The notes: generated by a model from the sequence alone, not told the origin. A DNA stretch of 44,082 nt from Streptosporangium subroseum (GCF_900188345.1 NZ_FZOD01000077.1:1-44082), one strand, 5' to 3'. Positions 1 to 8,695 are shown, counted from the first letter of the stretch. Made by a program: numbers and translations.

Positions 1-231
1 TGTGTTCGAACAGGGGGATCGCCCGCTTCAGGTCTCCGGCCGATTCGTAGGCGCTGGCTAGGTTGTTGCGGGAGGTCAGCGTGGACGGGTGGTCGGTGCC
101 CAGGATTCGTTCGCGATCGGCGAGGTTGTGTTCGAACAGGAGGATCGCCCGCTCCAGGTCCCCTGCGGTCTGGTAGGCGTAAGCCAGGTTGTTGCGGGAG
201 GTCAGCGTGGACGGGTGGTCGGCGCCCAAGC
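1..231 (-). repeat. 126-bp near-identical tandem repeat encoding TPR units
   Basis: The first 105 bases recur almost unchanged 126 bases further on: the sequence beginning tgtgttcgaacagg at 1 reappears at 127. The period of 42 codons matches one kinesin-light-chain-type TPR unit. High identity at DNA level points to recent duplication or gene conversion of the sensor repeats. More copies probably continue outside the window. Confidence 0.85.
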
Positions 232-1777
232 TTTGCGTGGACGCGGCGTGGGTGCGCTGAAAGTGACTGATCGCACGGGTGATGGCGCCTTGGTCACGCA
301 AAAAGAGCCCGCTCTCATTGAGCAAGTGGGCGAGGACATCGGTCGCATCAGTGATGTCGAGATGACCAGCGAGGGCGGTGATGTGGGGCAGCAGAATGCG
401 CCACTGCGGCCAGTCGGCTGGCTCTTTCGGGTTGGCGGGGATTGCGTCGTCCAGCAGGCGGATGGCCTGGTTCTGGGCGGCTTGGATATCGGCCTCGGCA
501 CGGTGCGGGTCGCCGGGGTCGGGGGTGCGGGCGACGGCTTGGACCAGGTGGTGCAGGCTCAGGGTGTCGTCATCGGCCACAGTGATCATGTTGTAGGCGG
601 CCAGTCGGCCGATCGCCTGTTGCACCAGCACTGGCTCGCCCATCTCCTCCAGCAGGGTGCGCGGGATGGCCTCGGAGGCGTACCAAGAAAGGATCCGCAA
701 CACCTGCCCGGCCAGCGGGGTGTCGCTCAGACGGTCCAGGGTGGCGCGCCAGATGCGGGCGATGGTGCGCTCGGCGTCAGCGCCCTCGGCGGCCTGATCG
801 TAGATCACCGCAGGATTGCCAGCCAGCAGATCCAGATAGGCCAAAGGAGCGAGGCCGCTCTGGTGGAGGTAGGCGCCGGCCTGCTCGATCGCCAACGGAA
901 GGTAGCCGAGTTCCGCGCACAGTCGCGCGGCCCCCAGCAGGCTCGCGCCGGGCCGGGCCATGGTGACGATGGTGGTGAGCAGGCCCAGCGCCTCATCTTC
1001 TTCCAGCACGTCCAGGCGCACCACCGCCGACGTGATCTGATGCCAACCGGTGGCCAGCCGACTGGTGATCAGAAAACGTCCGGTGGGAGCCCGGGCCAGC
1101 AGGGGCTGGATGTGGGCGGGGGCGGTGACATTGTCCAAGATCAGCAACCAGGTGGTGTGACCGGCCAGCCACCGCACCGCCTGCGCGGTCAATGCCTCCA
1201 GCGGTTGCCCGGCCAGCTCCGGCATCACGGCGACCGCGAGATCGGCCAGGCCTTGCTCGATGCCGGCCGGGGTTTCGGCGGTGATCCACCAGGTCAGGGT
1301 GTGCTCCGCCAGATGGGTGGCGGCCCAGTGCGCGACCAGGGCGCTCTTACCGATCCCGCCCAGGCCGTGTACGGCCTGCACCACCACCCCACCCGCCCCC
1401 GCGGCTTTACCCGCTGCGCCCGGCGCCGGCAGGGCTGCGGTCAGGCGAGCTAGCGCCTGGCCGCGGCCGACGAAGGTGGCGCTGCGGTAGGGCAGATACA
1501 CCGGTCCGGCCTGCTTGGCCTGCTGTTCGCTGCGAACGACGCGGCCCCGCGCTTGCACCCAGGGCGCGGGATCCTGCCCGCAGGCGCGCACGAATGCGCT
1601 CAGCGTCTTGGCCTGCGGCAAGGCGTCGTCCTTGAGGATGGCCTGCACGGTCGCCGTGCTCAACCCGGCTTTGCCGGCGAGGCGATGGATACTCCACCCA
1701 CCATCGCGAAACAGCTGGGCCAGCTGCTGGGTCAGGTCGTGGCGCGTATGGATCTTCCGGGGGTCGATCGCGCTCAT
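2..1777 (-). CDS. HTH / NB-ARC ATPase / TPR protein, C-terminus cut by window edge
   Basis: Reading the minus strand from the ATG at 1777 gives 592 open codons to the window edge. Residues about 12-70 form a helix-turn-helix-like segment. An NB-ARC type STAND ATPase follows: P-loop GLGGIGKSA at 138-146, Walker B LLILDNV at 211-217, the sensor FLITSR near 235-240, and the GLPL-box equivalent YLPLAIEQAG at 292-301. From about residue 510 there are 42-residue tetratricopeptide repeats (LGxDHPSTLTSRNNLA...), the last ones nearly identical and running off the window. Such proteins are sensors or regulators that oligomerise when the repeat domain is engaged; several relatives act in antiphage defence or in regulation. 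The ligand and output here are unknown. No effector domain is visible apart from the HTH. Confidence 0.85.
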   Translation of the reverse strand, partial: MSAIDPRKIHTRHDLTQQLAQLFRDGGWSIHRLAGKAGLSTATVQAILKDDALPQAKTLSAFVRACGQDPAPWVQARGRVVRSEQQAKQAGPVYLPYRSATFVGRGQALARLTAALPAPGAAGKAAGAGGVVVQAVHGLGGIGKSALVAHWAATHLAEHTLTWWITAETPAGIEQGLADLAVAVMPELAGQPLEALTAQAVRWLAGHTTWLLILDNVTAPAHIQPLLARAPTGRFLITSRLATGWHQITSAVVRLDVLEEDEALGLLTTIVTMARPGASLLGAARLCAELGYLPLAIEQAGAYLHQSGLAPLAYLDLLAGNPAVIYDQAAEGADAERTIARIWRATLDRLSDTPLAGQVLRILSWYASEAIPRTLLEEMGEPVLVQQAIGRLAAYNMITVADDDTLSLHHLVQAVARTPDPGDPHRAEADIQAAQNQAIRLLDDAIPANPKEPADWPQWRILLPHITALAGHLDITDATDVLAHLLNESGLFLRDQGAITRAISHFQRTHAASTQSLGADHPSTLTSRNNLAYAYQTAGDLERAILLFEHNLADRERILGTDHPSTLTSRNNLASAYESAGDLKRAIPLFEH

Positions 1778-1931
1778 CACGGCCTTTTCTACTGTTCGGT
1801 TTTGTTCACCTCCAGCACACACCATCGGCCCTAACCAGGTCAGACAAACAGGATCACTGTTACGTCTCGAAGGCGAACGGCTGCCGCCCAGATTCTTTGG
1901 TCATCGATCCACCCCGATAAAGGAGAGCCCG

Positions 1932-2102
1932 ATGACCACCCCCACCCAGCCCCAGCCCCCGGCCACCCCCGCCCGGCGGGTACGCCAGCGCACCGCCCGG
2001 CGCCTGGCGCGCGCCGCGCTGTTCGCCGCCGTACGCGGCCTGGCCTACACCGCCGGCACCACCACCGTGACCCTGATCATCTGGTGGATCAGCAACCGCT
2101 GA
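1932..2102 (+). CDS. Small single-span membrane protein, 56 aa
   Basis: An AGGAGA at 1921-1926 lies six bases before the ATG at 1932, which decides this start over longer upstream frames. The 56-residue product has a Pro/Thr-rich start, an Arg-rich middle (RRVRQRTARRLARAA) and a hydrophobic C-terminal stretch ending TLIIWWISNR. It is divergent from the NB-ARC gene, with about 150 bp between starts. I do not recognise the family. A basic amphipathic stretch plus one membrane span is the shape of many toxin- or effector-like peptides, but that is only shape. The context next to a STAND ATPase makes a shared role possible. Confidence 0.5.
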   Translation: MTTPTQPQPPATPARRVRQRTARRLARAALFAAVRGLAYTAGTTTVTLIIWWISNR

Positions 2103-2283
2103 CGACACGATCGGCCAGGTCCGGGACCTCACCGCCTGGGCCGGCCGCCGACGCCTCTGAAGCGTCCGGGCCACCGCCAGCGAGCTCACCGTGATTGACG
2201 TCCCGTGGTCGCATGGACCTGAGCAAGGGCCTGGAAGACGAGCAGCAGGTGGCCGCCCGGGGTCGAACGTGACGACTCCTGGC

Positions 2284-2670
2284 TCAGGCTGCCTCTTGCT
2301 CCGTAGCCTCAACCGTGGTGAGAGCACGGGAAGGACTGGTCGACGGGGTGCGACGCTTCTTACGCCGGGTGGTGTTTCGCCACTCCAGGAACCGTGTCGG
2401 CGAGCGGTTGAGCAGCACCATTACGAGGAGGATGAACCGCTCGAACGGCGTGCTTTCCTCAGAGTGCTTTAGGACCATGACCGCGCAGATCATGATGACC
2501 ACGAGCACGACGCTCAGACCTCCCCAGATCAGCAGGGGAAACGTACCCGTGAAGCTGACGGCGGTCAGGGCCGCGCCGGGGCTGACGGCCTTGAGAATGA
2601 CCTGGCCGACGCCCGGGGGTGAGGTCTCGGACACGCTCGCCGATGTGCCCGCGGCCTGCATAGTTGACAC
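2284..2670 (-). CDS. Small membrane protein, 128 aa, unknown family
   Basis: The frame opens at GTG 2670 (or ATG 2661) with AGGTAGG just upstream. Residues about 25-45 and 48-68 (LLIWGGLSVVLVVIMICAVMV) are strongly hydrophobic, followed by an acidic/aromatic hinge, a third partly hydrophobic stretch (FERFILLVMVLLNR) and a long basic tail (RRKKRRTPS). Predicted to sit in the membrane with a cytoplasmic basic tail. It starts seven bases after the stop of the 39-aa frame upstream, so the two are probably co-translated. Function not recognised. Confidence 0.5.
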   Translation of the reverse strand: MSTMQAAGTSASVSETSPPGVGQVILKAVSPGAALTAVSFTGTFPLLIWGGLSVVLVVIMICAVMVLKHSEESTPFERFILLVMVLLNRSPTRFLEWRNTTRRKKRRTPSTSPSRALTTVEATEQEAA

Positions 2671-2676
2671 TGGTCC

Positions 2677-2796
2677 CTACCTATCCCCGGTACGGCCCAG
2701 GCCCGCCGATGCACCGAGCCGCAAACCGGCGTCGGCGAAAAGGTTCACTGGGGGATCGCTTACCCCGGTGGCAGCGGGATCTTCTACTGTGCTCAT
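2677..2796 (-). CDS. Possible 39-aa peptide co-transcribed with the membrane protein
   Basis: ATG at 2796 is preceded by GAAAGG about eight bases upstream. The product begins MSTVEDPAATGVSDPPVN and ends in a Gly/Arg-rich tail (LGASAGLGRTGDR). It has no membrane span and no cysteine. An upstream in-frame extension to 2907 exists but lacks a ribosome site. The seven-base gap to the next gene supports one transcript. It could be a leader peptide or a small partner of the membrane protein; no family is recognised. Confidence 0.35.
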   Translation of the reverse strand: MSTVEDPAATGVSDPPVNLFADAGLRLGASAGLGRTGDR

Positions 2797-3236
2797 AGGG
2801 CTGGCCTTTCTCTGGGCGGTTCTTGGTAGAGCGGCTCCCCGGGCGCAATCCGGGGAGCTCGCCGTCAGTTGGGAAAACCCCGGCTGTATGGACATGAGGT
2901 AGAGCATGACGATTCCACCGCAGCGATCTCATGGATCATGGTGTTGAGCCTGGACGACCTGACTTGCTTATGCCGCGTCCTGGGTTCTTCACGGTGGTAC
3001 AAGCGGTTTGCTTTGGGCGTTCGAGCAGGAGCATCCGAAGGATTCCGGACTTTTCTCTGTTGAGATCCCGTTTGCGGGTCCGTTGCACTGCCCGGTCATG
3101 AGCACTGTGGACGTTGAGCGAGATGCAGACTTTGTGACCACTGCGGCGATGTGGCCCTGGGTCTTCCTAGACCAGTTCCTCGTCGTAGCGAGTGTTAACC
3201 GGCGATTGGTCCCGTCGATCGCACAGGCAGATGAAC
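2797..3236. other. Intergenic region, no gene seen
   Basis: About 440 bases with overlapping short open frames on both strands but none with a convincing start, ribosome site or protein character. It lies between the 5' side of the 39-aa frame and the 3' end of the winged-helix gene. Base composition is lower in GC than the coding regions. It may hold the promoter of the 39-aa/128-aa pair. No repeats or hairpins stand out. Confidence 0.5.
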
Positions 3237-4097
3237 CTAGAGGGATGCTTTTGGGGACACCAGCGTCTCTGCGGGGGTCTCGGAGTCACCGCCTTCTCGG
3301 TCGGCTTTGACATTCAGGTCATAAGGGGGACGGAAGGTGTATCGAGTGCGGAAGCCGTAACCTGTGCGCGTCTCACCCGTGATGTACGTCTCCGTATCTA
3401 CTTTGACGAGGAGCTCCTTCTCAAGCAGCTTTTTGATGCCGCGCCTCAGGGTTGCCTCCGAGATGCCGTACCAGCTCGCGAAGGTCGGGGTCTCCGACAG
3501 GGCGAAGTTCGTCTGGCGCAGACTCATGCCAATGAGCATGACGATCTTGGCTGGCATGTCGAGCTTCTTGTGCATCTCCTCTGTCCAGTATTGGAAAGGT
3601 AGCTGGAAGTACACGTCTTTTCGTGGACCTGTGTCGGATCCACGGGGCCGCGTGTATGGGGTGCCCGATCCGTCCTCCAGCAGCTTGGTGACTTTTACAA
3701 GTCGTCCGTTATTGGCTCGCTTGATTAGGTTCAGCTGCTCCAGCTTGCGCCACAGACGTGAGACAGCAACGCTCGCGGATCCGTCCGTTTGAAAAGACGC
3801 GCCGCTTGCGCGCCCCCAGGTCTCGGCCCGCTCGGTCACGCTGAAATCACCTCCAGCGGTGACAGCGTGCACCAGGAGCAGCAGGTCGAGCGCATGATCA
3901 CTGCGTACAAGCTGGTGCAGAGGTCCAGGTTTGGTGCGCAGCCGTGGCCCGTCTTCGGTGTCCTGCACGAGGGCACGTCGAAGCGGGACGGTTCTGTTGC
4001 GTCGTTTGGAGCGGTCGAGCAGCCACTCGATCGTCTCTGCCTGCGACAGAGAAAGATCGCTTGGGGCGATCGGCGAGGGGAAAGGACGTCGGCTCAT
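3237..4097 (-). CDS. Winged-helix protein, replication-initiator-like
   Basis: 286 residues from the ATG at 4097. Two winged-helix-like modules are visible. The first, about residues 65-130, ends in SVAVSRLWRKLEQLNLIKR. The second, about 165-245, contains the recognition-helix-like FASWYGISEATLRRGIKKLL followed by a wing with aromatic residues. Tandem winged helices of this kind occur in plasmid replication initiators and in replication or transfer regulators of actinomycete integrative elements. The divergent gene and AT-rich gap upstream resemble a plasmid-style control region. No relaxase, helicase or partition gene accompanies it, so a replication role is inference; a transcription regulator is the alternative. 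Confidence 0.6.
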   Translation of the reverse strand: MSRRPFPSPIAPSDLSLSQAETIEWLLDRSKRRNRTVPLRRALVQDTEDGPRLRTKPGPLHQLVRSDHALDLLLLVHAVTAGGDFSVTERAETWGRASGASFQTDGSASVAVSRLWRKLEQLNLIKRANNGRLVKVTKLLEDGSGTPYTRPRGSDTGPRKDVYFQLPFQYWTEEMHKKLDMPAKIVMLIGMSLRQTNFALSETPTFASWYGISEATLRRGIKKLLEKELLVKVDTETYITGETRTGYGFRTRYTFRPPYDLNVKADREGGDSETPAETLVSPKASL

Positions 4098-4691
4098 GTG
4101 TCCAGTGTCGGGTGTCGCGTCCTCTGGTGCGGCGACGTCGCTAAGCGCGCATCTGCTGGCAGGGCAAGGGTCTATGACATCTGATGACTACTAATGAAGA
4201 CTATATATAACTTCTAAGTTATGATCTGAATAGACCCCAAGAGATCTTCTTTTTTGCTGCTGAGCGAGGGGTTAATGAAAACGATCTTTATCGGCTGAGC
4301 AAATGATCTATGGCGTATGGCTATATGATCTCTTACTTAGTTCGCGCATAGTTTTGCTTCTTTTCCGCCAGCGACTGTGCTCCTGGGCGACGAGCGTCGT
4401 GGGCGGCGGGTGTCTCGACCAGGTCGGTGGGCAACCTCCACCAGGCCCCATTTTCGCCCGCACCGGGCTTGGTCACCCGCCTGGCCACGACCCGGCCCGG
4501 CTGGCCGAGGCCGTGATGGAGGACCTCGGCCGGCGACTCGGCCACGAGAGCGGGCTGATGGCATCCCTGGGCGGGGCCCGGGATGCACCATCTCAACCTC
4601 CGAAGTACAGCGGGCTTGGGTAAGCGGCGACCCTTTGAAATCCGTGCGGCGCTCGCGGAACGAAAACGGCGTCGAGTGTCGTGATGTAGAC
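4098..4691. other. Divergent intergenic region with AT-rich core
   Basis: The segment 4180-4370 is clearly AT-rich against its surroundings. It holds three copies of ATGATCT (near 4221, 4302 and 4324) and a short dyad (listed separately). The part 4377-4690 returns to high GC and has frames on both strands without clear starts. The divergent layout between two DNA-binding proteins and the AT-rich patch are compatible with a control region or an old replication origin; no iteron array is evident. Confidence 0.4.
4207..4222. promoter_or_regulatory. Inverted repeat ATAACTT-ct-AAGTTAT
   Basis: Perfect 7-bp arms separated by two bases, in the AT-rich patch about 110 bp upstream of the winged-helix gene. 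Symmetry and location suit an operator for that gene product or its neighbour. No run of T follows, so it is not a typical terminator. Confidence 0.45.
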
Positions 4692-5939
4692 ATGGCTGAC
4701 ACCACCGACCAAGATTCAGGGCTGATGACCGACGAGCGCGAACTCACCTCCGCCGAGATAGAGGCCTTCCAGCGCGAGCAGTTCTTCGCCGACGCCGACG
4801 AGGCCACCGCCGAGATGTACCCACGAACCTTTAGCCAGTCGGCGGCCTTCCTCTACCAGCGAGTGGTCCGTCCGCACGAGCCTCTGCCACCCGAGTACGT
4901 CACGCTGCCGTTGACCGGCGTGGGGAACAGGGACGGAGTGCGGCTGGCCGTCGCTGAGTGGAACATGCTGTGGGAGTGCGCTCAGTTCCGGCGCCGGTTC
5001 TTCTCCGAGGAAAACCTCCCAGCTATGATGCGCGAGGTCGCTGAGCGCGGCGATGTGAACGTGGTGTTCGTTCCGAGGACGATCAGCCGCTATCACGAAT
5101 ACGCGCCGCTGTTTCACCTGCTGCCGCGCTCGACTCTCCAGCGGCACGGACTACCGCTGTTGCGTGGCGGCCAGTGGCCGTACCTCACCGGGATGGAGCC
5201 GGTCGACCACTTCCTTCCCACCGATTTCGAAGAGCGCCTGTCACGGGCGTGGGCTTCGAGAGTATGGCGAGACCTCGACTCAGGATCGAAGCTGCGTGCC
5301 TTCTCCGACACCGACCCGATCCGGCTTCTGGCCCACAACCTGGATTTCTGGCTCCCGCCGGTCACCGCCGCCATCCAGGAGATCCTCTTCGATCTTCCCG
5401 TCGTGGACTCCACCATCGATGAGGCACCCGTCCCGCTACAGGACGGGACCTTCCTCGAAGGCGCGGTCGCCGCGAGCCCTCGCGTGGGCACTGACCTATG
5501 GCGAGGGGAGGCCGAGGCCGCCGAAGTCGTCCAGCTGACCATCGAGCACGCCGACGCCAACGGCCGACTGCGGGGAATCCTCGATGCCGTGCGCTCCAAC
5601 CGCGTCGAGGACGACTTCTCCGAACATTGGTCGTACGCGCGAGAGGACTTCGAACGCAAGCTGTACAGCAAGCGCTCTAAGGTCAAGGTCCGGTTCGTCG
5701 AACTGACCGACACCATCCCCGTGCAAGGGCCGGAGACGGAGGTGGTAGCCGACCTGGTGTACGCAGACTTCCTTGCCCTGCTGGATCCACGCGAGCGGCA
5801 GGTCGTTGTCCTGCTGCGTAGCGGGTTCACCAGGCTTAATGAAATCGCGAGCCTCATGGGCTACAAGAACCACAGCCCGATCTCCAAACGCCTCGTTCAA
5901 ATCCGGAAGAAGGCGGCAGCGCACTTCGGGGAGCAGTAA
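4692..5939 (+). CDS. 415-aa protein with sigma-70 region-4-like C-terminus
   Basis: The most likely start is ATG 4692 (MADTTDQDSG...). Residues about 350-415 form a sigma-70 region-4/LuxR-like helix-turn-helix: LLDPRERQVVVLLRSGFTRLNEIASL followed by SPISKRLVQIRKKAAAHF, where the second helix would read DNA. The first 330 residues are not a recognised sigma region 2; they are mixed alpha/beta with many Trp, Arg and acidic residues, and no membrane span. It may be an alternative regulator that senses something through the large N-terminal domain. It is divergent from the winged-helix gene across an AT-rich gap. An upstream in-frame extension exists but has no better start. Confidence 0.6.
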   Translation: MADTTDQDSGLMTDERELTSAEIEAFQREQFFADADEATAEMYPRTFSQSAAFLYQRVVRPHEPLPPEYVTLPLTGVGNRDGVRLAVAEWNMLWECAQFRRRFFSEENLPAMMREVAERGDVNVVFVPRTISRYHEYAPLFHLLPRSTLQRHGLPLLRGGQWPYLTGMEPVDHFLPTDFEERLSRAWASRVWRDLDSGSKLRAFSDTDPIRLLAHNLDFWLPPVTAAIQEILFDLPVVDSTIDEAPVPLQDGTFLEGAVAASPRVGTDLWRGEAEAAEVVQLTIEHADANGRLRGILDAVRSNRVEDDFSEHWSYAREDFERKLYSKRSKVKVRFVELTDTIPVQGPETEVVADLVYADFLALLDPRERQVVVLLRSGFTRLNEIASLMGYKNHSPISKRLVQIRKKAAAHFGEQ

Positions 5940-6081
5940 CCAAGCCACATGTCATGCGTCTTCCCTTGTTCGTGAGCAGGTCGAACGGCTCCATGGATCG
6001 CTCGACCGCGATCTCGTCTGGTGGCTCGCCGCCAGATGTCACCCCGCCCTCAGGCGGACGAACACCAGGAGCATGACCCCG

Positions 6082-6276
6082 ATGGTCGTATCCTTCTCCC
6101 CCCACGATGGCGAACGCCCCGGCCGGCGCTCTGAGCATCTCCGTAGGACCGATGCGCAGGAACCGCCCAAGGAAGATCGGCGTTCGCGTGGGCTGATCGC
6201 GTTTGGCCTCAGCGCCTTCACCGCCGTTCTAGGCGGCGTGGCGCGTGCTGTGGCTGAACACATTCTTCGGGGCTGA
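6082..6276 (+). CDS. Possible small protein with C-terminal hydrophobic helix, 64 aa
   Basis: ATG 6082 has AGGAG ten bases upstream at 6067-6071; ATG 6073 in the same frame is too close to it. Third codon positions are mostly G or C, as in real genes here. The N-terminal half is charged and polar. The C-terminal half (LIAFGLSAFTAVLGGVARAVAE) could be one membrane helix. No family recognised; it may be spurious. Confidence 0.3.
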   Translation: MVVSFSPHDGERPGRRSEHLRRTDAQEPPKEDRRSRGLIAFGLSAFTAVLGGVARAVAEHILRG

Positions 6277-7133
6277 AGACCGAAGCCCCAGAACGGGCAC
6301 CGACATGGGACTCAGACCCGAGATCCCATTAGTGGGAACCTCGCATCGGATGCTTTCACCGGTACGGTGCGAGGCTTCCGTCGTCCTAGATCCGTTCGCT
6401 GACGAGGCCGAGCAGGGTAAGAGCCATTCAACCTGCGGAAATGCGGCGAACTCCACTGTGGTGCGGAGTTCACTGAGGCGGTATCGAGGCCGTGTCCCTG
6501 ATCAGCGCAGTCTCCCGATCGAAATCGATCCGAAAAGAGCACCGATCTACCGGGTAGTAATCATCGGTTACCTTGCGGGAAGTTGCCCTCCCGTGAGTTG
6601 TTGGCCGGGTGGCAAACCGGGCACCATCACCCGATGCCGGGCACCTCTGATGGCGCGGCAGTCCCTGGCGTCGGCCGTCCCCCACCCGGGCGCGAGCTGC
6701 AGGCCCACCACATCGGTGAGGTTCGCGCCGAAGAGGTTCGTGGCGAGCTGTCGCTTGGGACGGTTTCGGTCCCGTGGGAGCGCCGAAACCGACAGAAATG
6801 ATGCGAAACGCTCCCAAGCGTAATCCCTGTTCAGCCTCATGATCGGGCCGGTTTCGCAGGTGGCTGGATTGGACATCCAAGATTGCCTAGGTCTGCGAGG
6901 GCAGGGCACACTTAGGGCACATGGGCACGAGAAGCAGCGCGAAACGATGAGAACTAGTGAAAGCCAAAAGTCCAGCTCACAACGTCTTCTAGGAGATCAT
7001 CGCAGGTCAGTCACGATGACGGATCAGATCTCGATGTTCTGAGCCGCCGGTCTTCGAGACTTGTCTATGACTGCGTGGAGAAATCCTCGCACCATGCAAG
7101 TTCGGGGTAGCGACTTGATTAGGGTGGGTTGCC
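6277..7133. other. Long intergenic region, no supported gene
   Basis: Several 60-190-codon frames overlap here on both strands, but none combines a ribosome site with plausible protein composition, and they contradict one another. GC is mixed. A run from about 6900 to 7060 is locally AT-richer and probably carries the promoter of the HAD gene. The area may be decayed mobile DNA. Confidence 0.4.
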
Positions 7134-7784
7134 GTGCAACCCCTTGCGCTCTTCGACCTGGACAACACCCTCATCAACCTGGACGAGGCATTCCAGGCGT
7201 GGATCGGGGAGTTCGCCGACGAGCGTGGCCTGGGGCATGAGGCGGTTAACTGGCTGGTTGCCCTCGATCGGACTGGCTACCCGCACCGTGAGGTCTTCTT
7301 CGCCAAAGTACGTGACCACTTCGAGCTGCCCCAATCCGTCGACGAACTGTGGAGCCGCTACCGCCGGCGCATGCCACACCTCGTTCGCTGCCGACCCCAA
7401 GTGATGGATGGCCTGTCTCGGCTACGCGCGTCGGGCTGGCGGGTGGCGATCGTCACCAATGGGACGGCGGATAATCAGCTCGGCAAGATCCGGCGCACGG
7501 GACTGGCCGATGCCGTAGACGCCTACGCATTGTCCGGAGTCGAGGGCATCCGCAAACCCGACACCGGTCTGTTCGAGATCGCTGCCAAGCGCTGCGGTGC
7601 GACTCTCGCGGACGGGGGATGGATGATTGGCGATCACCTCGTTGCGGACATCGGCGGAGGACGCGCAGCTGGCCTGCGGACGATCTGGATCGACCGAGGA
7701 ACATGGCCGGGCCACGAAAAAAATGCGGATCATGTCGTCACTGACGTGCTTCAGGCGATGGAGATATTGCATGCCGAGCGGTGA
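7134..7784 (+). CDS. HAD-superfamily hydrolase
   Basis: GTG start at 7134 behind AGGGTGGG at 7121-7128. All HAD motifs are present in 216 residues: I, DLDNT with nucleophile D8 and acid D10; II, TNG at 108-110; III, K141 in RKPD; IV, GDH...D at 167-172. A mostly helical cap lies between motifs I and II (residues about 15-90), the pattern of phosphoglycolate-phosphatase/haloacid-dehalogenase-like enzymes (subfamily IA). Likely a cytoplasmic phosphatase on a small phosphorylated metabolite; substrate not predictable. A decayed copy of its 5' end lies at 24741. Confidence 0.85.
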   Translation: MQPLALFDLDNTLINLDEAFQAWIGEFADERGLGHEAVNWLVALDRTGYPHREVFFAKVRDHFELPQSVDELWSRYRRRMPHLVRCRPQVMDGLSRLRASGWRVAIVTNGTADNQLGKIRRTGLADAVDAYALSGVEGIRKPDTGLFEIAAKRCGATLADGGWMIGDHLVADIGGGRAAGLRTIWIDRGTWPGHEKNADHVVTDVLQAMEILHAER

Positions 7785-7815
7785 TCGAGCGGCCAAGTCG
7801 TAGCTCCGCGGGGGA

Positions 7816-7870
7816 GCGCCGTACAGCAGCTCATACAGCAACACCGCCTTACACGATCACACGCCACCGA
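7816..7870 (+). repeat. 55-bp dispersed repeat, copy 1, with paired 8-mers
   Basis: Shared with 11764-11818 and 17229-17283; the core acaccgccttacacgatcac is common to copies 1 and 2 and differs by one base in copy 3. Inside are GTACAGCA at 7821 and ATACAGCA at 7833, twelve bases apart. Repeats of this spacing next to a tRNA fragment resemble arm-type binding sites of tyrosine integrases. Confidence 0.85.
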
Positions 7871-7922
7871 ACTGCATCTACCGCTTGACCAGGACGTCAG
7901 TCTGCTCACCTGGGACGCGCCG

Positions 7923-7969
7923 TTCACTCGTAATGAAGGGGTCTGGGGTTGAAATCCCTGACTCGGCTC
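7923..7969 (+). other. 3' half of a tRNA-Thr(CGT)-like gene, probable attachment-site remnant
   Basis: The stretch reads as an anticodon arm (TTCA-CTCGTAA-TGAA, anticodon CGT), a variable region and a T arm (GGGGTTGAAATCCC in place of the canonical GGTTCGAATCC), then an acceptor-like end. No D arm or 5' acceptor strand precedes it. A tRNA 3' half without its 5' half, 52 bp after the 55-bp repeat, is what an att junction of an integrated element leaves. The mutated T loop shows it is no longer maintained as a tRNA. Confidence 0.6.
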
Positions 7970-8174
7970 GTAGTTCGGAAAGGTCGTGTGCTAGTCAGCG
8001 GTTGACCCCGGCCTGATCTCTTGGTTGGTTGCGGATGACATCACCTGCGTGCTCATCCACACGGCGAAGGCGATAGAGACGTTGGTGGCTGGGTGATTTC
8101 TCGTTCGCGTGGGTAGGGTGGTGGGGCGGATTCGCCATGATCTAGATGTGGCGGTCACAATCTGAGGTCTCGTC

Positions 8175-8612
8175 GTGGTGGCGGAGATCGGAGCCATGGG
8201 TGGGGATCTCGCAATACTGGCGGTGAAGTTTTCTCCGTATGTGACCGCGGGAATCGGCGCCTATGGAGGCTCGGTATTAACGCAGGCACAAGAAGACGCG
8301 GCGGATGCGACAGCGAAGTGGGGACGAAGAATCCTTCAGCGGATCTTCGGAGTCCAAGATGTAGCGGAGGCGACACCGGAAGTGGTGGCCGACCTGGTCG
8401 GCGATCCCGGTAACGGGAACTTGGAGGCGGCGCTATGAGTGCGCATCGCCAAGATGCTAGCCGCTGACGTTGCATTGACCAAGGAGATTCGGGGCATGCG
8501 GGCGCAGGCGGTGCCCCTAGGGGTGACGGTGATTGCGTCCGGTGAGCAGTCGATCGCGGCCCATACCATCTTCGGGGTGGCCATCACTGGAGACAACATT
8601 ATCCGCCGGTAA
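8175..8612 (+). pseudogene. Small conserved actinobacterial protein broken by one in-frame TGA
   Basis: GTG 8175 opens a frame of 87 codons (ILAVKFSPYVTAGIGAYGGS...) ended by TGA at 8436-8438. The same frame continues without another stop to TAA 8610-8612 and encodes the C-terminal half, ending SGEQSIAAHTIFGVAITGDN. Both halves resemble one actinobacterial family of unknown function, with an N-terminal hydrophobic segment and a C-terminal self-association-like motif (SGERxIAAxxIxGxxxTGD); this resemblance is from memory. A single CGA-to-TGA change would explain the stop. The intact product would be 145 aa. A truncated 87-aa product or readthrough is possible. Confidence 0.65.
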
Positions 8613-8695
8613 GCTGGCGATGAGTGATCTAATAGAACCTAAATGCAGCATCATTCTTTGCGAGCCAGGTTTGGAATTACGGCTCACTTTTCCTG

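Noticed and set aside
1..231. Possible CRISPR-like direct repeat at the left edge
   Set aside because: The 126-bp period is 42 codons of TPR in a continuous reading frame; there are no spacers.
6245..6823. 192-codon plus-strand frame
   Set aside because: Composition unlike a protein, stops in competing frames, no ribosome site.
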